DNA from: Nocardia concava NBRC 100430
GTDB taxonomy: Bacteria; Actinomycetota; Actinomycetes; Mycobacteriales; Mycobacteriaceae
NCBI RefSeq assembly: GCF_000308815.1
Contig: NZ_BAFX01000064.1
Coordinates: 1-64,000 of the forward strand
DNA length: 64,000 nucleotides
Reading direction: 5' to 3'
Below the pieces are notes generated by a model that saw only the letters and a list, made by a program, of their open reading frames with translations, searched no databases and was not told where the DNA came from. Positions 49,939 to 58,481 of this stretch are shown piece after piece; the stretch's first letter is position 1; every line of letters begins with the position of its first letter. The position numbers and the translations under genes are program-made.

Positions 49939-50273
49939 GCCGACCCGGTGCGATCGGATATTTGCGGAGCGACGTATCCGGAGCACGACAATCCTGGGAT
50001 GAGGGCCAAATCCGCAGCCTAGCAACTCGATTGGGCTACGACTTGCGTAAGACGGTCGTGTTCAGCGCCAACACGGACCGGCCCGAAAACCGGCTCCGGC
50101 TGATCGTGGACCGCCTCGACGTAGCGGCCGTAGTGGTGCCGAGCATCGAACATTTCGAGGGAAGGCGCATACCGGACGGCCTCTCTGCAGTAGCCGACGT
50201 CGTGACGATCTCACCCGAATGCACCTACACGCGAGGCGAATCCTCCCACATCCATAAGCGGCAAGGTCAATGA
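49935..50273 (+). CDS. Serine-recombinase N-terminal-like small protein
   Basis: 112 residues. The start RPGAIGYLRSDVSGARQSWDE and LATRLGYDLRKTVVF, with LDVAAVVVPSIEHFEG, follow the fold of a resolvase catalytic domain (GYLR-S...DE...LA..LGY), but there is no DNA-binding part and the usual catalytic serine context is only partly kept (GYLRSD). It may be a regulator derived from a resolvase. Coupled by ATGA to both neighbours. Confidence 0.6.
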   Translation: MSRPGAIGYLRSDVSGARQSWDEGQIRSLATRLGYDLRKTVVFSANTDRPENRLRLIVDRLDVAAVVVPSIEHFEGRRIPDGLSAVADVVTISPECTYTRGESSHIHKRQGQ

Positions 50274-50647
50274 ACGGCCACCGTCATTGCGACCGTAAGC
50301 CTGGGCAGACAGCGGCGGTGAGCGCACGAGCGATCGGATTCATCCTGCGCTCGGCCTCAGGGCCCGACGTCCGACGGCACGAAGTTGAGATGCAAGAGGC
50401 GGCGGACCGACTCGGCTTCGTCTGGATAGCGACCTTCTTCGCCGACGCCCACCGCGAACGAAACTACGTCCAGCTGGTGAACCGAATCATCCGCGAGGAC
50501 GCCGCCGCCCTGTTCCTCCCGGCCGCAAGTCATTTGGGCGGCCCCGACATCGCAGTGCTTTCCACCCATTGCGATGTCTACTGCCTCGCAGAGGGGGAAC
50601 AACACACGAGATGCGGCTCCGATGAGCGGTACGGGTCTGGCTCGTAA
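50270..50647 (+). CDS. Second resolvase-like small protein
   Basis: 125 residues as read, ATGA-coupled to the previous gene. It contains ARAIGFILRSASGPDVRRHEVEM, AADRLGFVWIATFFAD and EDAAALFLPAASHLGGPDI, which repeat the layout of the preceding protein, suggesting duplication and divergence. The last ~20 residues (EGEQHTRCGSDERYGSGS) look noncoding. Function unknown; it probably forms a pair with the 112-residue protein. Confidence 0.55.
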   Translation: MNGHRHCDRKPGQTAAVSARAIGFILRSASGPDVRRHEVEMQEAADRLGFVWIATFFADAHRERNYVQLVNRIIREDAAALFLPAASHLGGPDIAVLSTHCDVYCLAEGEQHTRCGSDERYGSGS

Positions 50648-50673
50648 GGTGCATTGGCTGGCGGTTCCGGATT

Positions 50674-52212
50674 TCAGGCCAGTGGCTCGAGGGCATCGAA
50701 ATTCCGTTCAGCCCGGATGCGGCGAGAGCTCTCCTGAGAGTACGGCTGGTCAGTCGTCTCGGTGTCGTAGACGCGGGTGAGGCGGGTGCTTGGGTTGTAC
50801 GCCGCCCAGCCTGGGTCACCGCCCGCGGCGAAACAGGTCCAGTCGGTGCGCATTTGATCGCCGACCCGGGTGAGTTCGTCTGCGGCGTTAGGGCGGGCGT
50901 GCGGGTGGTTGGCAACTTCTGCGCGGCTGAGTGTGCCGAAGACGAGCAGGAAGTCCAGGCAGTGGGAGGCGCCCTGTAAGGAGTTGAAGCTCCAGGCCAG
51001 TTCGTAGAACCAGACGCGTCCGCCGCCGGCATGCGCGGCGTCGGCCAGGTGCAGGCTCGGCATCCGGAACAGCCAGTCGCTGTGGAGCGTTTCGAATCGC
51101 TGGGCGGGCGTCGCCTCGGGGTAGGCGGCGCGGTAACGCTGTTCTCCGTCGGGTGGTGCGAGATGCTCGAATGCGACGGCGATCTGCGAGGGAGTGGGTT
51201 CACTGTCGGGTCGCGTTGTGTAGAGCCGGAATTCGTCGCGTGTGTGGCCGATCAGCAGGTCGATGTTGCGTGCGGCACCGTTGGCGAGGCCATGCCACGG
51301 TGTGCACGGCAGGATGTCGCCGTCGACGACGGGGGAGAACGGCGTGGGTGTCAGTGCCATTGGGCCCCAGGAATTCACGTACTCGGGCATCCTCGCGATC
51401 ACTGCGCTGGTCGCGTCGGTCAGGGCTCGCGGCGTCACGCGCGTGAGGTCCTCGGCGGTGGCCCGGACCCCGAGCTGGTCGGCGATCGTCCCCGCGATCG
51501 CGGTGGCCAACCGTGGCGTGAAGTATGTGCCGGGCATGCTCTGGCTGACCGCCCGCCGAAACAGCCCGGCGGCCGACGGCATAACCAGCAGTGCGGCAAT
51601 ACACGCGCCGCCCGCGGACTGACCGAAGACGGTGACATTGGCAGGGTCGCCGCCGAAGGCCACGATATTGTCCTGCACCCAGCGCAGGGCGGCGATCTGG
51701 TCGAGGATCCCACGGTTGTCCGGCGCCCCGGCGATGCGGGCGAAGCCGTCCGCGCCGACCCGATAGTTGATACTGACCACCACCACACCGCTCGCCGCAA
51801 GCAGAGCGCCGTCGTAATGCGGGTTGTCGGTGTGGTTTTCCAAGTAGGTGCCGCCCTGGATCCACACCATCACCGGCAGCCGTGCGGCACCGGGATCCGG
51901 CGTCCAGACATTGAGACTCAGACAGTCCTCCGACCCGTCCCCGGTGCGACCCGTCACCGACGACATCACCGCACCCGCATGCCCCGGCTGCTGAACCGAG
52001 GGGCCGAATCTCAGCGCGTCCCGCACACCATCCCACCCGAGCAGTGGAACCGGCGCTCCGAATCGCCGAGCCCCGACCGGAGGCTCGGCATACGGGATCC
52101 CCCGAAAAACCGCGACCGCACCGTCCCAAATGCCTCGTATAACCCCGGCCCCGGCGATGACGTCGATGCGACCTTCGTGCGGAACAGCATGACCTTCAAA
52201 CACATTCGTCAT
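50674..52212 (-). CDS. Type-B carboxylesterase/lipase
   Basis: 512 residues, alpha/beta hydrolase fold. The nucleophile elbow is VTVFGQSAGGACIA (Ser199), the oxyanion region VMVWIQGGTYLENH, and the N-terminal FRGIPYAEPPVGARRF and EDCLSLNVWTP blocks are typical. The usual third-member Glu and His lie in the C-terminal half, where ASHCLDFLLVFG probably holds the His. No signal peptide, so cytoplasmic. It follows the 151-residue gene on the same strand by 28 bases. It hydrolyses esters of unknown identity. Confidence 0.92.
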   Translation of the reverse strand: MTNVFEGHAVPHEGRIDVIAGAGVIRGIWDGAVAVFRGIPYAEPPVGARRFGAPVPLLGWDGVRDALRFGPSVQQPGHAGAVMSSVTGRTGDGSEDCLSLNVWTPDPGAARLPVMVWIQGGTYLENHTDNPHYDGALLAASGVVVVSINYRVGADGFARIAGAPDNRGILDQIAALRWVQDNIVAFGGDPANVTVFGQSAGGACIAALLVMPSAAGLFRRAVSQSMPGTYFTPRLATAIAGTIADQLGVRATAEDLTRVTPRALTDATSAVIARMPEYVNSWGPMALTPTPFSPVVDGDILPCTPWHGLANGAARNIDLLIGHTRDEFRLYTTRPDSEPTPSQIAVAFEHLAPPDGEQRYRAAYPEATPAQRFETLHSDWLFRMPSLHLADAAHAGGGRVWFYELAWSFNSLQGASHCLDFLLVFGTLSRAEVANHPHARPNAADELTRVGDQMRTDWTCFAAGGDPGWAAYNPSTRLTRVYDTETTDQPYSQESSRRIRAERNFDALEPLA

Positions 52213-52240
52213 CAGAACATCCCCGGCGTCCCGCGCGTGA

Positions 52241-52696
52241 TCAGTCGTTCAGGAAATGCCAGCAATAGATGTGGTCGCCCGCGCCGCTGGTGGCGGCAAG
52301 CCGGGCAACCCTGCGCAGGATTTCCAGCGGGTCGTCGCCAGTCCTGCTGTGTCCGTCCACTTGTCGAAGCCTCTCCACCCATCGGATGGCGAGCCGGTCC
52401 AGGTCCTCGGGGCTTGCCGTGGCGAGCGCACGCGTCAGTTGATCCGGGAGGGCGAACACCCCGGTGCCGTCGTTGACGACCTCCGCGACCCAGGTCGGCC
52501 ACTGTCGTGCGTAGAGCTGCTCGAGCGGTGGTAGCTCCGCGCCTGGGTCCTCGAAGTACATGTCCCACTCGACAACCGCGTCATCGGCATCGAAGTCCCG
52601 GCAGTGTACCGAGGGATAGCTATCACCCGGCCCCCTCGGCCGGGTCGCGGCAGCGGCGTGATCGTTCGGTGCGATGAAGAACGCTACGATGCTCAC
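52241..52696 (-). CDS. Hypothetical protein (151 residues), divergent from ankyrin gene
   Basis: From the GTG at 52696 the product begins (M)SIVAFFIAPNDHAAAATR, then CRDFDADDAVVEWDMYFEDPG, LEQLYARQWPTWVAEVVNDG, LTRALATASPEDLDRLAIRWVER and finally DHIYCWHFLND. The coding style continues upstream of the first ATG (52561), so that start would truncate it. It looks like a soluble acidic protein of a family seen in Actinobacteria near toxins, but I cannot name it. The start lies only 9 bases from the ankyrin start on the other strand. Confidence 0.6.
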   Translation of the reverse strand: MSIVAFFIAPNDHAAAATRPRGPGDSYPSVHCRDFDADDAVVEWDMYFEDPGAELPPLEQLYARQWPTWVAEVVNDGTGVFALPDQLTRALATASPEDLDRLAIRWVERLRQVDGHSRTGDDPLEILRRVARLAATSGAGDHIYCWHFLND

Positions 52697-52705
52697 ATCG
52701 ACAGA

Positions 52706-53161
52706 ATGCCAAAGACCCAGCTCGACGAATTCGGCCACACACCACTGCATTACGCGGCGGCAGACGGCGACGTGGCAGCCGTGGATCGTCTGCTCGCTAC
52801 CGAGGACGTCAACCTCGCGGACCACGAAGGCTGGACGCCGCTGCATTTCGTGGCAAGTGCCGGTGCCCCCGATGTCGTCACCCGACTCCTGGATACCGGA
52901 GCCGACGTCCATGCACTCACCGAAAAGGGAATGCCCGCGATCTACTGGGCCGCCGTCACCAACCGTGGTGACCCTGTTGCGACGATCCGAGTGCTCCGAG
53001 CGCGTGGCGCGGATCCGACCAGAATAACGATCAAGGGCAGCTACAACATCTTTCCGGCCCACAGCCCCCTCCACTGCATCATGAGCGAAGGCCACCCCGC
53101 CGAAATACGGTCCGAGTTCGCGGACTTGCTCGATGAGCGACAGTCCCGACCTTCGGCCTGA
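52706..53161 (+). CDS. Ankyrin-repeat protein
   Basis: 151 residues from ATG 52706. Ankyrin units: DEFGHTPLHYAAADGDVAAVDRL, DHEGWTPLHFVASAGAPDVVTRLLDTGADV, and a third degenerate unit (AIYWAAVTNRGDPVATIRVLRARGAD), then SPLHCIMSEGHPAEIRSEFADLLDER. Bacterial stand-alone ankyrin proteins mediate protein binding and often act as immunity or adaptor partners. No Shine-Dalgarno is seen, and a GTG at 52658 would overlap the divergent gene, so a leaderless transcript is possible. Confidence 0.85.
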   Translation: MPKTQLDEFGHTPLHYAAADGDVAAVDRLLATEDVNLADHEGWTPLHFVASAGAPDVVTRLLDTGADVHALTEKGMPAIYWAAVTNRGDPVATIRVLRARGADPTRITIKGSYNIFPAHSPLHCIMSEGHPAEIRSEFADLLDERQSRPSA

Positions 53162-53197
53162 ATATGAGTGTGTCGCACAGTCTTCGGCGTAGAGCCG

Positions 53198-53245
53198 ATG
53201 GCTGCTAGCGCGCAGGCTGCTGTGTACCGATTGCGGACCGCATGA
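53198..53245 (+). pseudogene. Integrase C-terminal remnant (middle layer)
   Basis: The last 15 codons, AASAQAAVYRLRTA plus stop, match the end of the integrase at 62267 (EAGAQAAAYELRTA). The same terminator-like hairpin and tRNA fragment follow. The rest of the gene has been deleted. Confidence 0.78.
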
Positions 53246-53291
53246 GAAAGGGCTGCTTCGGTGATCACCGAAACAGCTCTTCCTCTTGGTC

Positions 53292-53341
53292 CCGAGTGTG
53301 GGACTCGAACCCACACGTCCTTCCGGACAACGGTTTTTGAG
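53292..53341 (-). repeat. att site: exact 50-bp copy of the tRNA-Leu 3' segment
   Basis: The 50 bases are identical to 62929-62978 inside the tRNA gene; homology also covers the hairpin at 53250-53279 (62887-62916 at the tRNA). The segment runs from the anticodon arm towards the 3' end and lacks the 5' half of the tRNA. It marks the left end of the younger island and the right end of the older one. Confidence 0.92.
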
Positions 53342-53541
53342 GTTGCTGATCTCGGCGTTTGGGTATTTGGTCGATGCTGGCGACGCTTGGAACCTGGATC
53401 TGACCAGTGGATTCGCGGGTTGGTGAGGTTGGCGGTGTTCAAGGTTGCTGCGTACGGTCGTCAAGAAGGCGACCAAGAAGGCAAAGAAGACCAATCGGTC
53501 TTAGCCAAATTTCCTGTTACGTGGCTTAGCTCTGCAGCCTT

Positions 53542-53990
53542 TCAGTTGGCGCGTTGATTGCGGAGCCGCTCCAAGTGGTTGCGGACGATCCGGGTGTCGG
53601 GGTGGTCGGTGCCCAGGATCCGCTCGCTGTCGGTGAGGGTCTGTTCGTAGAGGGCGATCGCCTCGGAGAGGCGCCCGGCGGATTCATAGGCGTAGGCGAG
53701 GTTATTGCGGACGATCCGGGTGTCGGGGTGGTCGGTGCCCAGGATCCGCTCGCTGTCGGTGAGGGTCTGTTCGTAGAGGGCGATCGCCTCGGAGAGGCGC
53801 CCGGTGGACTTGTAAGCATAGGCAAGGTTGTTGCGGGAGGACAGGGTGTTGGGGTGGTCGGGGCCCAGGATCCGTTCACGCTTGGTGAGGGTTTGTTCGT
53901 AAAGAGTGGTCGCTTCGGTGAGCCGCCCGGCGGCCGTGTAGGCGCTGGCGAGATTGTTGCGGGAGGACAGGGTGTTGGGGTGGTCGGGGC
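53542..53990 (-). pseudogene. Out-of-frame TPR tail of the STAND protein
   Basis: Reading continues here in another frame with intact TPR units (GPDHPNTLSSRNNLA, GRLTEATTLYEQTLTK, GTDHPDTRIVRNNLAYAY), ending HLERLRNQRAN. The frame of the main gene meets this one if one C of the four at 53990-53993 is removed; the total then is exactly 1304 codons plus stop. Confidence 0.88.
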
Positions 53991-54290
53991 CCCAGGATCC
54001 GTTCACGCTTGGTGAGGGTTTGTTCGTAAAGGGCGATCGCTTCGCTGAGCCGCCCAGCGGACTCGTAGACGTAGGCAAGGTTGTTGCGGGAGGACAGGGT
54101 GTCGGGGTGATCGGGGCCCAGGATCTGCTCGCTGCCGATGAGGGTTTGTTCGTAAAGGGTGATCGCCTCGGTGAGCCGCCCAGCGGAGGTGTAGGCGTAG
54201 GCGAGGTCGTTGCGGGAGGACACGGTGGTGGGTTGGTTGGGGCCCAGAATCCGCTCACGCTCGGTGAGGACCTCCACACCTATTGCGATG
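53581..54290 (-). repeat. Tandem 126-bp repeats encoding TPR units
   Basis: Units begin at about 53581, 53707, 53833, 53959, 54085 and 54211. The first two are nearly identical at the DNA level over 126 bases, so the array is young or homogenised and prone to slippage and unit loss. Confidence 0.9.
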
Positions 54291-57200
54291 GCCCTGTTCA
54301 GGTTTGCAGTGCCGGACAAATGAGCCACAGCCCATGCTCGCAATCTTAAGGCGTTGCTATGCAAACTTTGCTCGGCCCGGGCGGGAAGTCCGCTGGACCA
54401 GATCGCCTCGATCTGATCGACCAGATCGTTGCCTTCTGCCCGGCGCGCCCAGGACTCCTGAGGGTCGAACAAGTGCGGGGACACAACATTTAGCGCGTCG
54501 CTGAGAATTTCGTCGCCGCGTGAGTCATCCAAAGCCCGTTCACGCAAGACCCGGGCGGTGAGACGATGTGCGAGCACACTGGTTTCCTCCGTGGACCAGC
54601 CCAGCAGACTGTGCCGTACGCAATGATCGATCGCGCCATCGACCAGTGCATCCAGATCGGGATCCGTGTGGTGCAGGAGGTTCCGACCCACCCCAGAGGG
54701 GGCCAAGACCGCGAACAACTTGAGCAGCCAGCTCACCACCGTGTCTAGCTCGCGGTCACCAGTTGTGGCCTCGGCAGCAGTGACCGACAGCATGATCGCC
54801 TGAGCGGTGGACTTCGGGTAATCGGTACCTGTGCGCCGGCGCAAGGCTTGCGGCAACGGCTGTGCCCGAAGGCGCGCGAGGTACTCCGAGTACCGCATGG
54901 GCGGGCGGGCAGTGGTTATTGCAGCCGCGGCCGCGGTCAACGCTAGCGGCAGATAACCCAACTCTTCTGCCAGAGCCTGCTCGCCGGCAGGGTCGTCGAT
55001 GTTGGTGGCTGCGCGCAGAAAGGCGCGTGCTTGGCGGGCGGTGTAACCATCCCCGACGTCGACGATCGTATCTGCAAGCTGGCGTACGGCGTTGTCTGTG
55101 GTTGTGATCACTACCCGTGTCCCGCCTCGCGTCGGGGTCACCGTGCGGACCAAGTCGAGATCGGTGGCGTTGTCCAGAACCAGCAGATGCTGCTTGGGGC
55201 TGTTGTTGAGGTGATTGCGTAACCGGTGCGCGGACTCGATCGGGTCCCCGTCGGCGGCAGCCAAATTCAGGTGCTCGGCGATCGCAGCTAAACCGTCGTG
55301 GAGGGTGTCGGCGCTCTCAGCGTTGACCCACCCCACCACAACACCCCCGGTGTCATGGTTCAGGACTTGGCGGGCATAGGCGGCCGCAAGCTGGGTTTTG
55401 CCCGCGCCACGCATCCCGGTCACGACCACTGTGACCCGCCCCCGCGCCAAACCTTCGCTGAGAGCAGTCAACTGCTGGCGATGCACGAAATGATCCGGTT
55501 CCTGGGGAACCATCCCCACAACGAACGCTGACAGCGCATCAGTTCTTGGGCTGTCTGGCTCTGAACCGTCGGTAGTGTGGTACGGAAAGGCCTCCCGGTA
55601 TGCGTTCTTGCGCAACCACTTCCAGTACGCGCTCGCTGAGGGAGTCCATTCCTTGGACAGTCGGACATGCAGGCATTCGATCGCTAGCAAGAAGTTCGCA
55701 TCCTGCCGCGGGATTTGGGGGGCGGGCTTGAACCAGTCATGGATCGTCGAAGCCGGAACCTGCCTTCTCTTTGTTGTCTCAATCCACACGGACACTTCCT
55801 CCGCGGATAGGCCTGCACGCGCACGCAATGCGGCCAACTCCGCCACGAACCGCGCACGCGCCGGCCCGCGTTCCTCCGGGGCAGCAAAGGGTGCTAAACC
55901 CAGCCGCGAGGCCAATGCCGTTGCGATTGTACGGATTCCAGCTGCCGCCCCATGCTCGGTCGGTGGCGCGTCGGAGAACATCAGCGCGAAAGTCCCGGGT
56001 CCATGACTGGCTTCAAGGTGTGGTGCGATCGTGCGCCACACCTCCAGTACCTCAGAGACGGCAATGCCTTCCTGAAGAAGCTCGCGGGTACCTTCAACGA
56101 AGTCGAACCTGGGGCGATCTTGTGAATTGCTTGGAGCTAAAAGGCCGCTGGCCAGCACTTCGGCCAAATGGACCTGGCGGCCATTGGTCACCAGGCGATC
56201 AAGAATCAGTCTGGCCACCGGTAAATCGACTTCGACTGCGGAAAGCAGAACAGCCAACTTCAATGCTTGCTTGGAGGCGTTCGACCGAAAACTGTCGACT
56301 AGTTCGCGGGGAGTAAGTACCTGACGCTCGACCGCTCTTGAGAAGTCCAGCGTCGTGGGCGATGTTAGAACGCCCGGCACACTCGCTTCCCCTCGTGCCA
56401 TGACCATTCGTGCCCATTGTGCGAGGGAAGTGTCTTCGAACGTGATCACGGGGGTGCCGACGTCGGAGGCTGACTCCTCGGCTATCCACCAACTGTGATG
56501 CACCCGAAGCAGTCGGTTCGGGTCACCGCGGCGTTGCGCCGACAACGAGATCATCCCGGACCCGAGCACTGTGGCCGGCCACAGCCGTGCCGGCAACACT
56601 TGCAAGATGGCCGCCGGGCCATGTCGACCCCACAGTTCCAGCGCCGTCCACATTGCTTCGGAGCGCCAAATGCCATTGACACAATCGCTGAATACCAGGA
56701 CCAGGGTTGACGCGGATACATCAGCAAGATGGGTGGGTCGGTATCGATTCCCTGTGCGATCGATCAGTGCGACTTCGTCGTGATGCATTTGTATCTGCCA
56801 GCGGCTGATGCGTTCGAAGGCTCCTTCCTTGCCTAGTATCCGGGCAAACGCCTCGACTGCTTCATGCCACACCTTCATGGTCGGGCTGGAATCGACCACA
56901 ATTGCCACATCCCGAAACCACCGATCACTGCCGGGCGCGAGGATCGGTATTAGAACACCGGCGCCACAGTAATGCTCGATGGTGGCCTCGACGTCTACTA
57001 CCTGCCGATGGTGGGCACGACGGCGGTCCTTGAGTGGACGCAGTGCCCGCGCTATTGCCAGCTGGCCGGGCAACACATCATATGCATCGGTGCGAAGTAC
57101 GAGCGAAGTCTCGTCTGAGTGCCTTGTGCCGGGACGGAACGCGTCTGCTCGATCAAGAGCCGCGTGCCGCGAAGCGTCTGAGGCAAAGTCGTCGGCGGGC

Positions 57201-57457
57201 CCATCGGCCACTTGTCGTGTGGACGGCTTCTGTCCTGGCGGGCGTTCAATCGATGAACCGCTTGCCGATTCCTCGACACGCTGTGAGTCAGTCTCTGCTG
57301 GGGCTTCAGTATCGTCCGCTAAATCCCGGGCGCGAGGCGCATGGGTATGGGTATGGGTGGCGAGCCATAGCGCGTCCGCGATGTCACGCCAATCCGCAGG
57401 AATCGGCTGATCTCCAAGGGATTCCGCGCGGAGTGCTGCCACCAGCGCTTCGATCAT
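53876..57457 (-). CDS. vWA-like (SAV_2336-type)/NB-ARC/TPR STAND protein, frameshifted near 3' end
   Basis: 1193 residues as read. The N-terminal ~400 residues include a vWA-like core with a degenerate metal site (VAIVVDSSPTM near 187; LVLVFSDC), as in SAV_2336-type proteins that pair with MoxR ATPases. A helical linker follows, then an NB-ARC ATPase with P-loop VTGMRGAGKTQ (about 680) and LLVLDNATD as Walker B. From about 1055 come TPR units of 42 residues (ERILGPDHP...NNLAYAY...GRLTEAI.LYEQTL). An extra C at 53990-53993 makes the last ~40 residues nonsense. The start overlaps the MoxR stop by four bases. It is the sensor/switch of the operon by analogy with STAND conflict systems. Confidence 0.87.
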   Translation of the reverse strand: MIEALVAALRAESLGDQPIPADWRDIADALWLATHTHTHAPRARDLADDTEAPAETDSQRVEESASGSSIERPPGQKPSTRQVADGPADDFASDASRHAALDRADAFRPGTRHSDETSLVLRTDAYDVLPGQLAIARALRPLKDRRRAHHRQVVDVEATIEHYCGAGVLIPILAPGSDRWFRDVAIVVDSSPTMKVWHEAVEAFARILGKEGAFERISRWQIQMHHDEVALIDRTGNRYRPTHLADVSASTLVLVFSDCVNGIWRSEAMWTALELWGRHGPAAILQVLPARLWPATVLGSGMISLSAQRRGDPNRLLRVHHSWWIAEESASDVGTPVITFEDTSLAQWARMVMARGEASVPGVLTSPTTLDFSRAVERQVLTPRELVDSFRSNASKQALKLAVLLSAVEVDLPVARLILDRLVTNGRQVHLAEVLASGLLAPSNSQDRPRFDFVEGTRELLQEGIAVSEVLEVWRTIAPHLEASHGPGTFALMFSDAPPTEHGAAAGIRTIATALASRLGLAPFAAPEERGPARARFVAELAALRARAGLSAEEVSVWIETTKRRQVPASTIHDWFKPAPQIPRQDANFLLAIECLHVRLSKEWTPSASAYWKWLRKNAYREAFPYHTTDGSEPDSPRTDALSAFVVGMVPQEPDHFVHRQQLTALSEGLARGRVTVVVTGMRGAGKTQLAAAYARQVLNHDTGGVVVGWVNAESADTLHDGLAAIAEHLNLAAADGDPIESAHRLRNHLNNSPKQHLLVLDNATDLDLVRTVTPTRGGTRVVITTTDNAVRQLADTIVDVGDGYTARQARAFLRAATNIDDPAGEQALAEELGYLPLALTAAAAAITTARPPMRYSEYLARLRAQPLPQALRRRTGTDYPKSTAQAIMLSVTAAEATTGDRELDTVVSWLLKLFAVLAPSGVGRNLLHHTDPDLDALVDGAIDHCVRHSLLGWSTEETSVLAHRLTARVLRERALDDSRGDEILSDALNVVSPHLFDPQESWARRAEGNDLVDQIEAIWSSGLPARAEQSLHSNALRLRAWAVAHLSGTANLNRAIAIGVEVLTERERILGPNQPTTVSSRNDLAYAYTSAGRLTEAITLYEQTLIGSEQILGPDHPDTLSSRNNLAYVYESAGRLSEAIALYEQTLTKRERILGPRPPQHPVLPQQSRQRLHGRRAAHRSDHSLRTNPHQA

Positions 57458-58470
57458 GGCTCGTCCGATACCAACTGCTTGAGGATCAGTTCCACCACGT
57501 TGGCCCGCTCGGCGCCGGTCGGTGGCAGATTGCGTGTCACCACGTAAATTGCGTTCATGAGTTGATCGGTTGCCAGCGCCCTTGTTTCGCGGGAGTCCGC
57601 AGCGAATTTTCGGATGAGATCCCCGGCCTGTGCTGCGGCTTCGCTCCCCAGGTGGGCGGTAACTATCTTGGTAAGCAGCGTGTCATCAGGATCGGGCATC
57701 GGTATTCGGATGCAGCGGCGCAGAAAGGCCGGGGGAAACTCCCGTTCGCCATTGCTAGTAAGTACTACGAAGGGGAACTGCTCGCATCTGATCCTGCCCT
57801 CAGAGATGAACGCTGGTGACCCTTGCGCGTCACCGACCTTCAGGGGTTTGCTGGTCTTCATCCGGGCAAGCTCAGGGATCTCGAATTCGCCACGTTCGAA
57901 CACCGTGAGTAGATCATTCGGCAGGTCGATATCGCTCTTGTCGATCTCGTCGATCAGCAGAGCGCGTGGCCATCGCGCCGGCAGCATCGCTGTTCCCAGT
58001 GGTCCCAGACGGAGATAGTCGCCGATCGAGGTGATGGCTTGTCGACGGGGATTCTCGTACTCAGTATCGTTCTGCCCCAGCCGCTCTGCGTGCAGACGAC
58101 CAATCGCGTCATAACGGTACAGCGCGTCCTGCACAGTTGAACGCGAGGTGATATTCCAACGTAACACCGGCCCCATCCGCAGCTCGGCAGCCACGGACTC
58201 GATCAACGTAGACTTGCCCGAGCCGGGGCGACCGGTCACCAGCAGCGGTCGACGAAGGATGAGAGCGGCATTGACGGCCTCGATCACGGGGTCGGTTGTC
58301 TGAAACGTAGGCTTGGCCACGATCATCGAACCACGAAAGTCGTCGGACCGCGGCATCTCGATGGGGCTATCTGTACCAGCACCGAACCGCCTCCACGGAG
58401 GCGGGGGAGGAAGGTTAATCGGCGCGCCGGTCGGGCGGCCGTGGCCGTTGTACAGACGCCATTCGCTCAT
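57454..58470 (-). CDS. MoxR-type AAA+ ATPase
   Basis: 338 residues from ATG 58470 (AGAGG upstream); ATG 58485 would overlap the preceding stop by ATGA. Walker A VTGRPGSGKST (80-87), Walker B ALLIDEIDKSD (170-180), sensor 1 VVLTSNGERE (238-240), arginine finger in LRRC (251-252), C-terminal lid with LATDQLMNAIYV. MoxR ATPases remodel or load partner proteins that carry vWA domains. It stands exactly between the caspase-like protein and the vWA-like/NB-ARC protein, as in the vWA-MoxR ternary systems. Confidence 0.93.
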   Translation of the reverse strand: MSEWRLYNGHGRPTGAPINLPPPPPWRRFGAGTDSPIEMPRSDDFRGSMIVAKPTFQTTDPVIEAVNAALILRRPLLVTGRPGSGKSTLIESVAAELRMGPVLRWNITSRSTVQDALYRYDAIGRLHAERLGQNDTEYENPRRQAITSIGDYLRLGPLGTAMLPARWPRALLIDEIDKSDIDLPNDLLTVFERGEFEIPELARMKTSKPLKVGDAQGSPAFISEGRIRCEQFPFVVLTSNGEREFPPAFLRRCIRIPMPDPDDTLLTKIVTAHLGSEAAAQAGDLIRKFAADSRETRALATDQLMNAIYVVTRNLPPTGAERANVVELILKQLVSDEP

Positions 58471-58481
58471 TTCGCAACCTC

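Larger units (their letters stand above)
47157..53341. mobile_element. Older genomic island (about 6.1 kb) at tRNA-Leu, immobile
   Basis: Bounded by two tRNA-Leu fragments. The right one (53292) is accompanied by the last codons of an integrase; the rest of that integrase is lost. Cargo: CBM-like small protein, DUF1152/GntR divergent pair, a winged-helix gene with two recombinase-like genes, an esterase, an unknown protein and an ankyrin protein. No transfer or replication gene is recognised. Confidence 0.72.

Noticed and set aside
53581..54290. CRISPR-like regularly spaced repeat
   Set aside because: The 126-bp period equals 42 codons and encodes TPR units; there are no short repeats with unique spacers and no cas genes. 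No CRISPR array was found elsewhere in the window.
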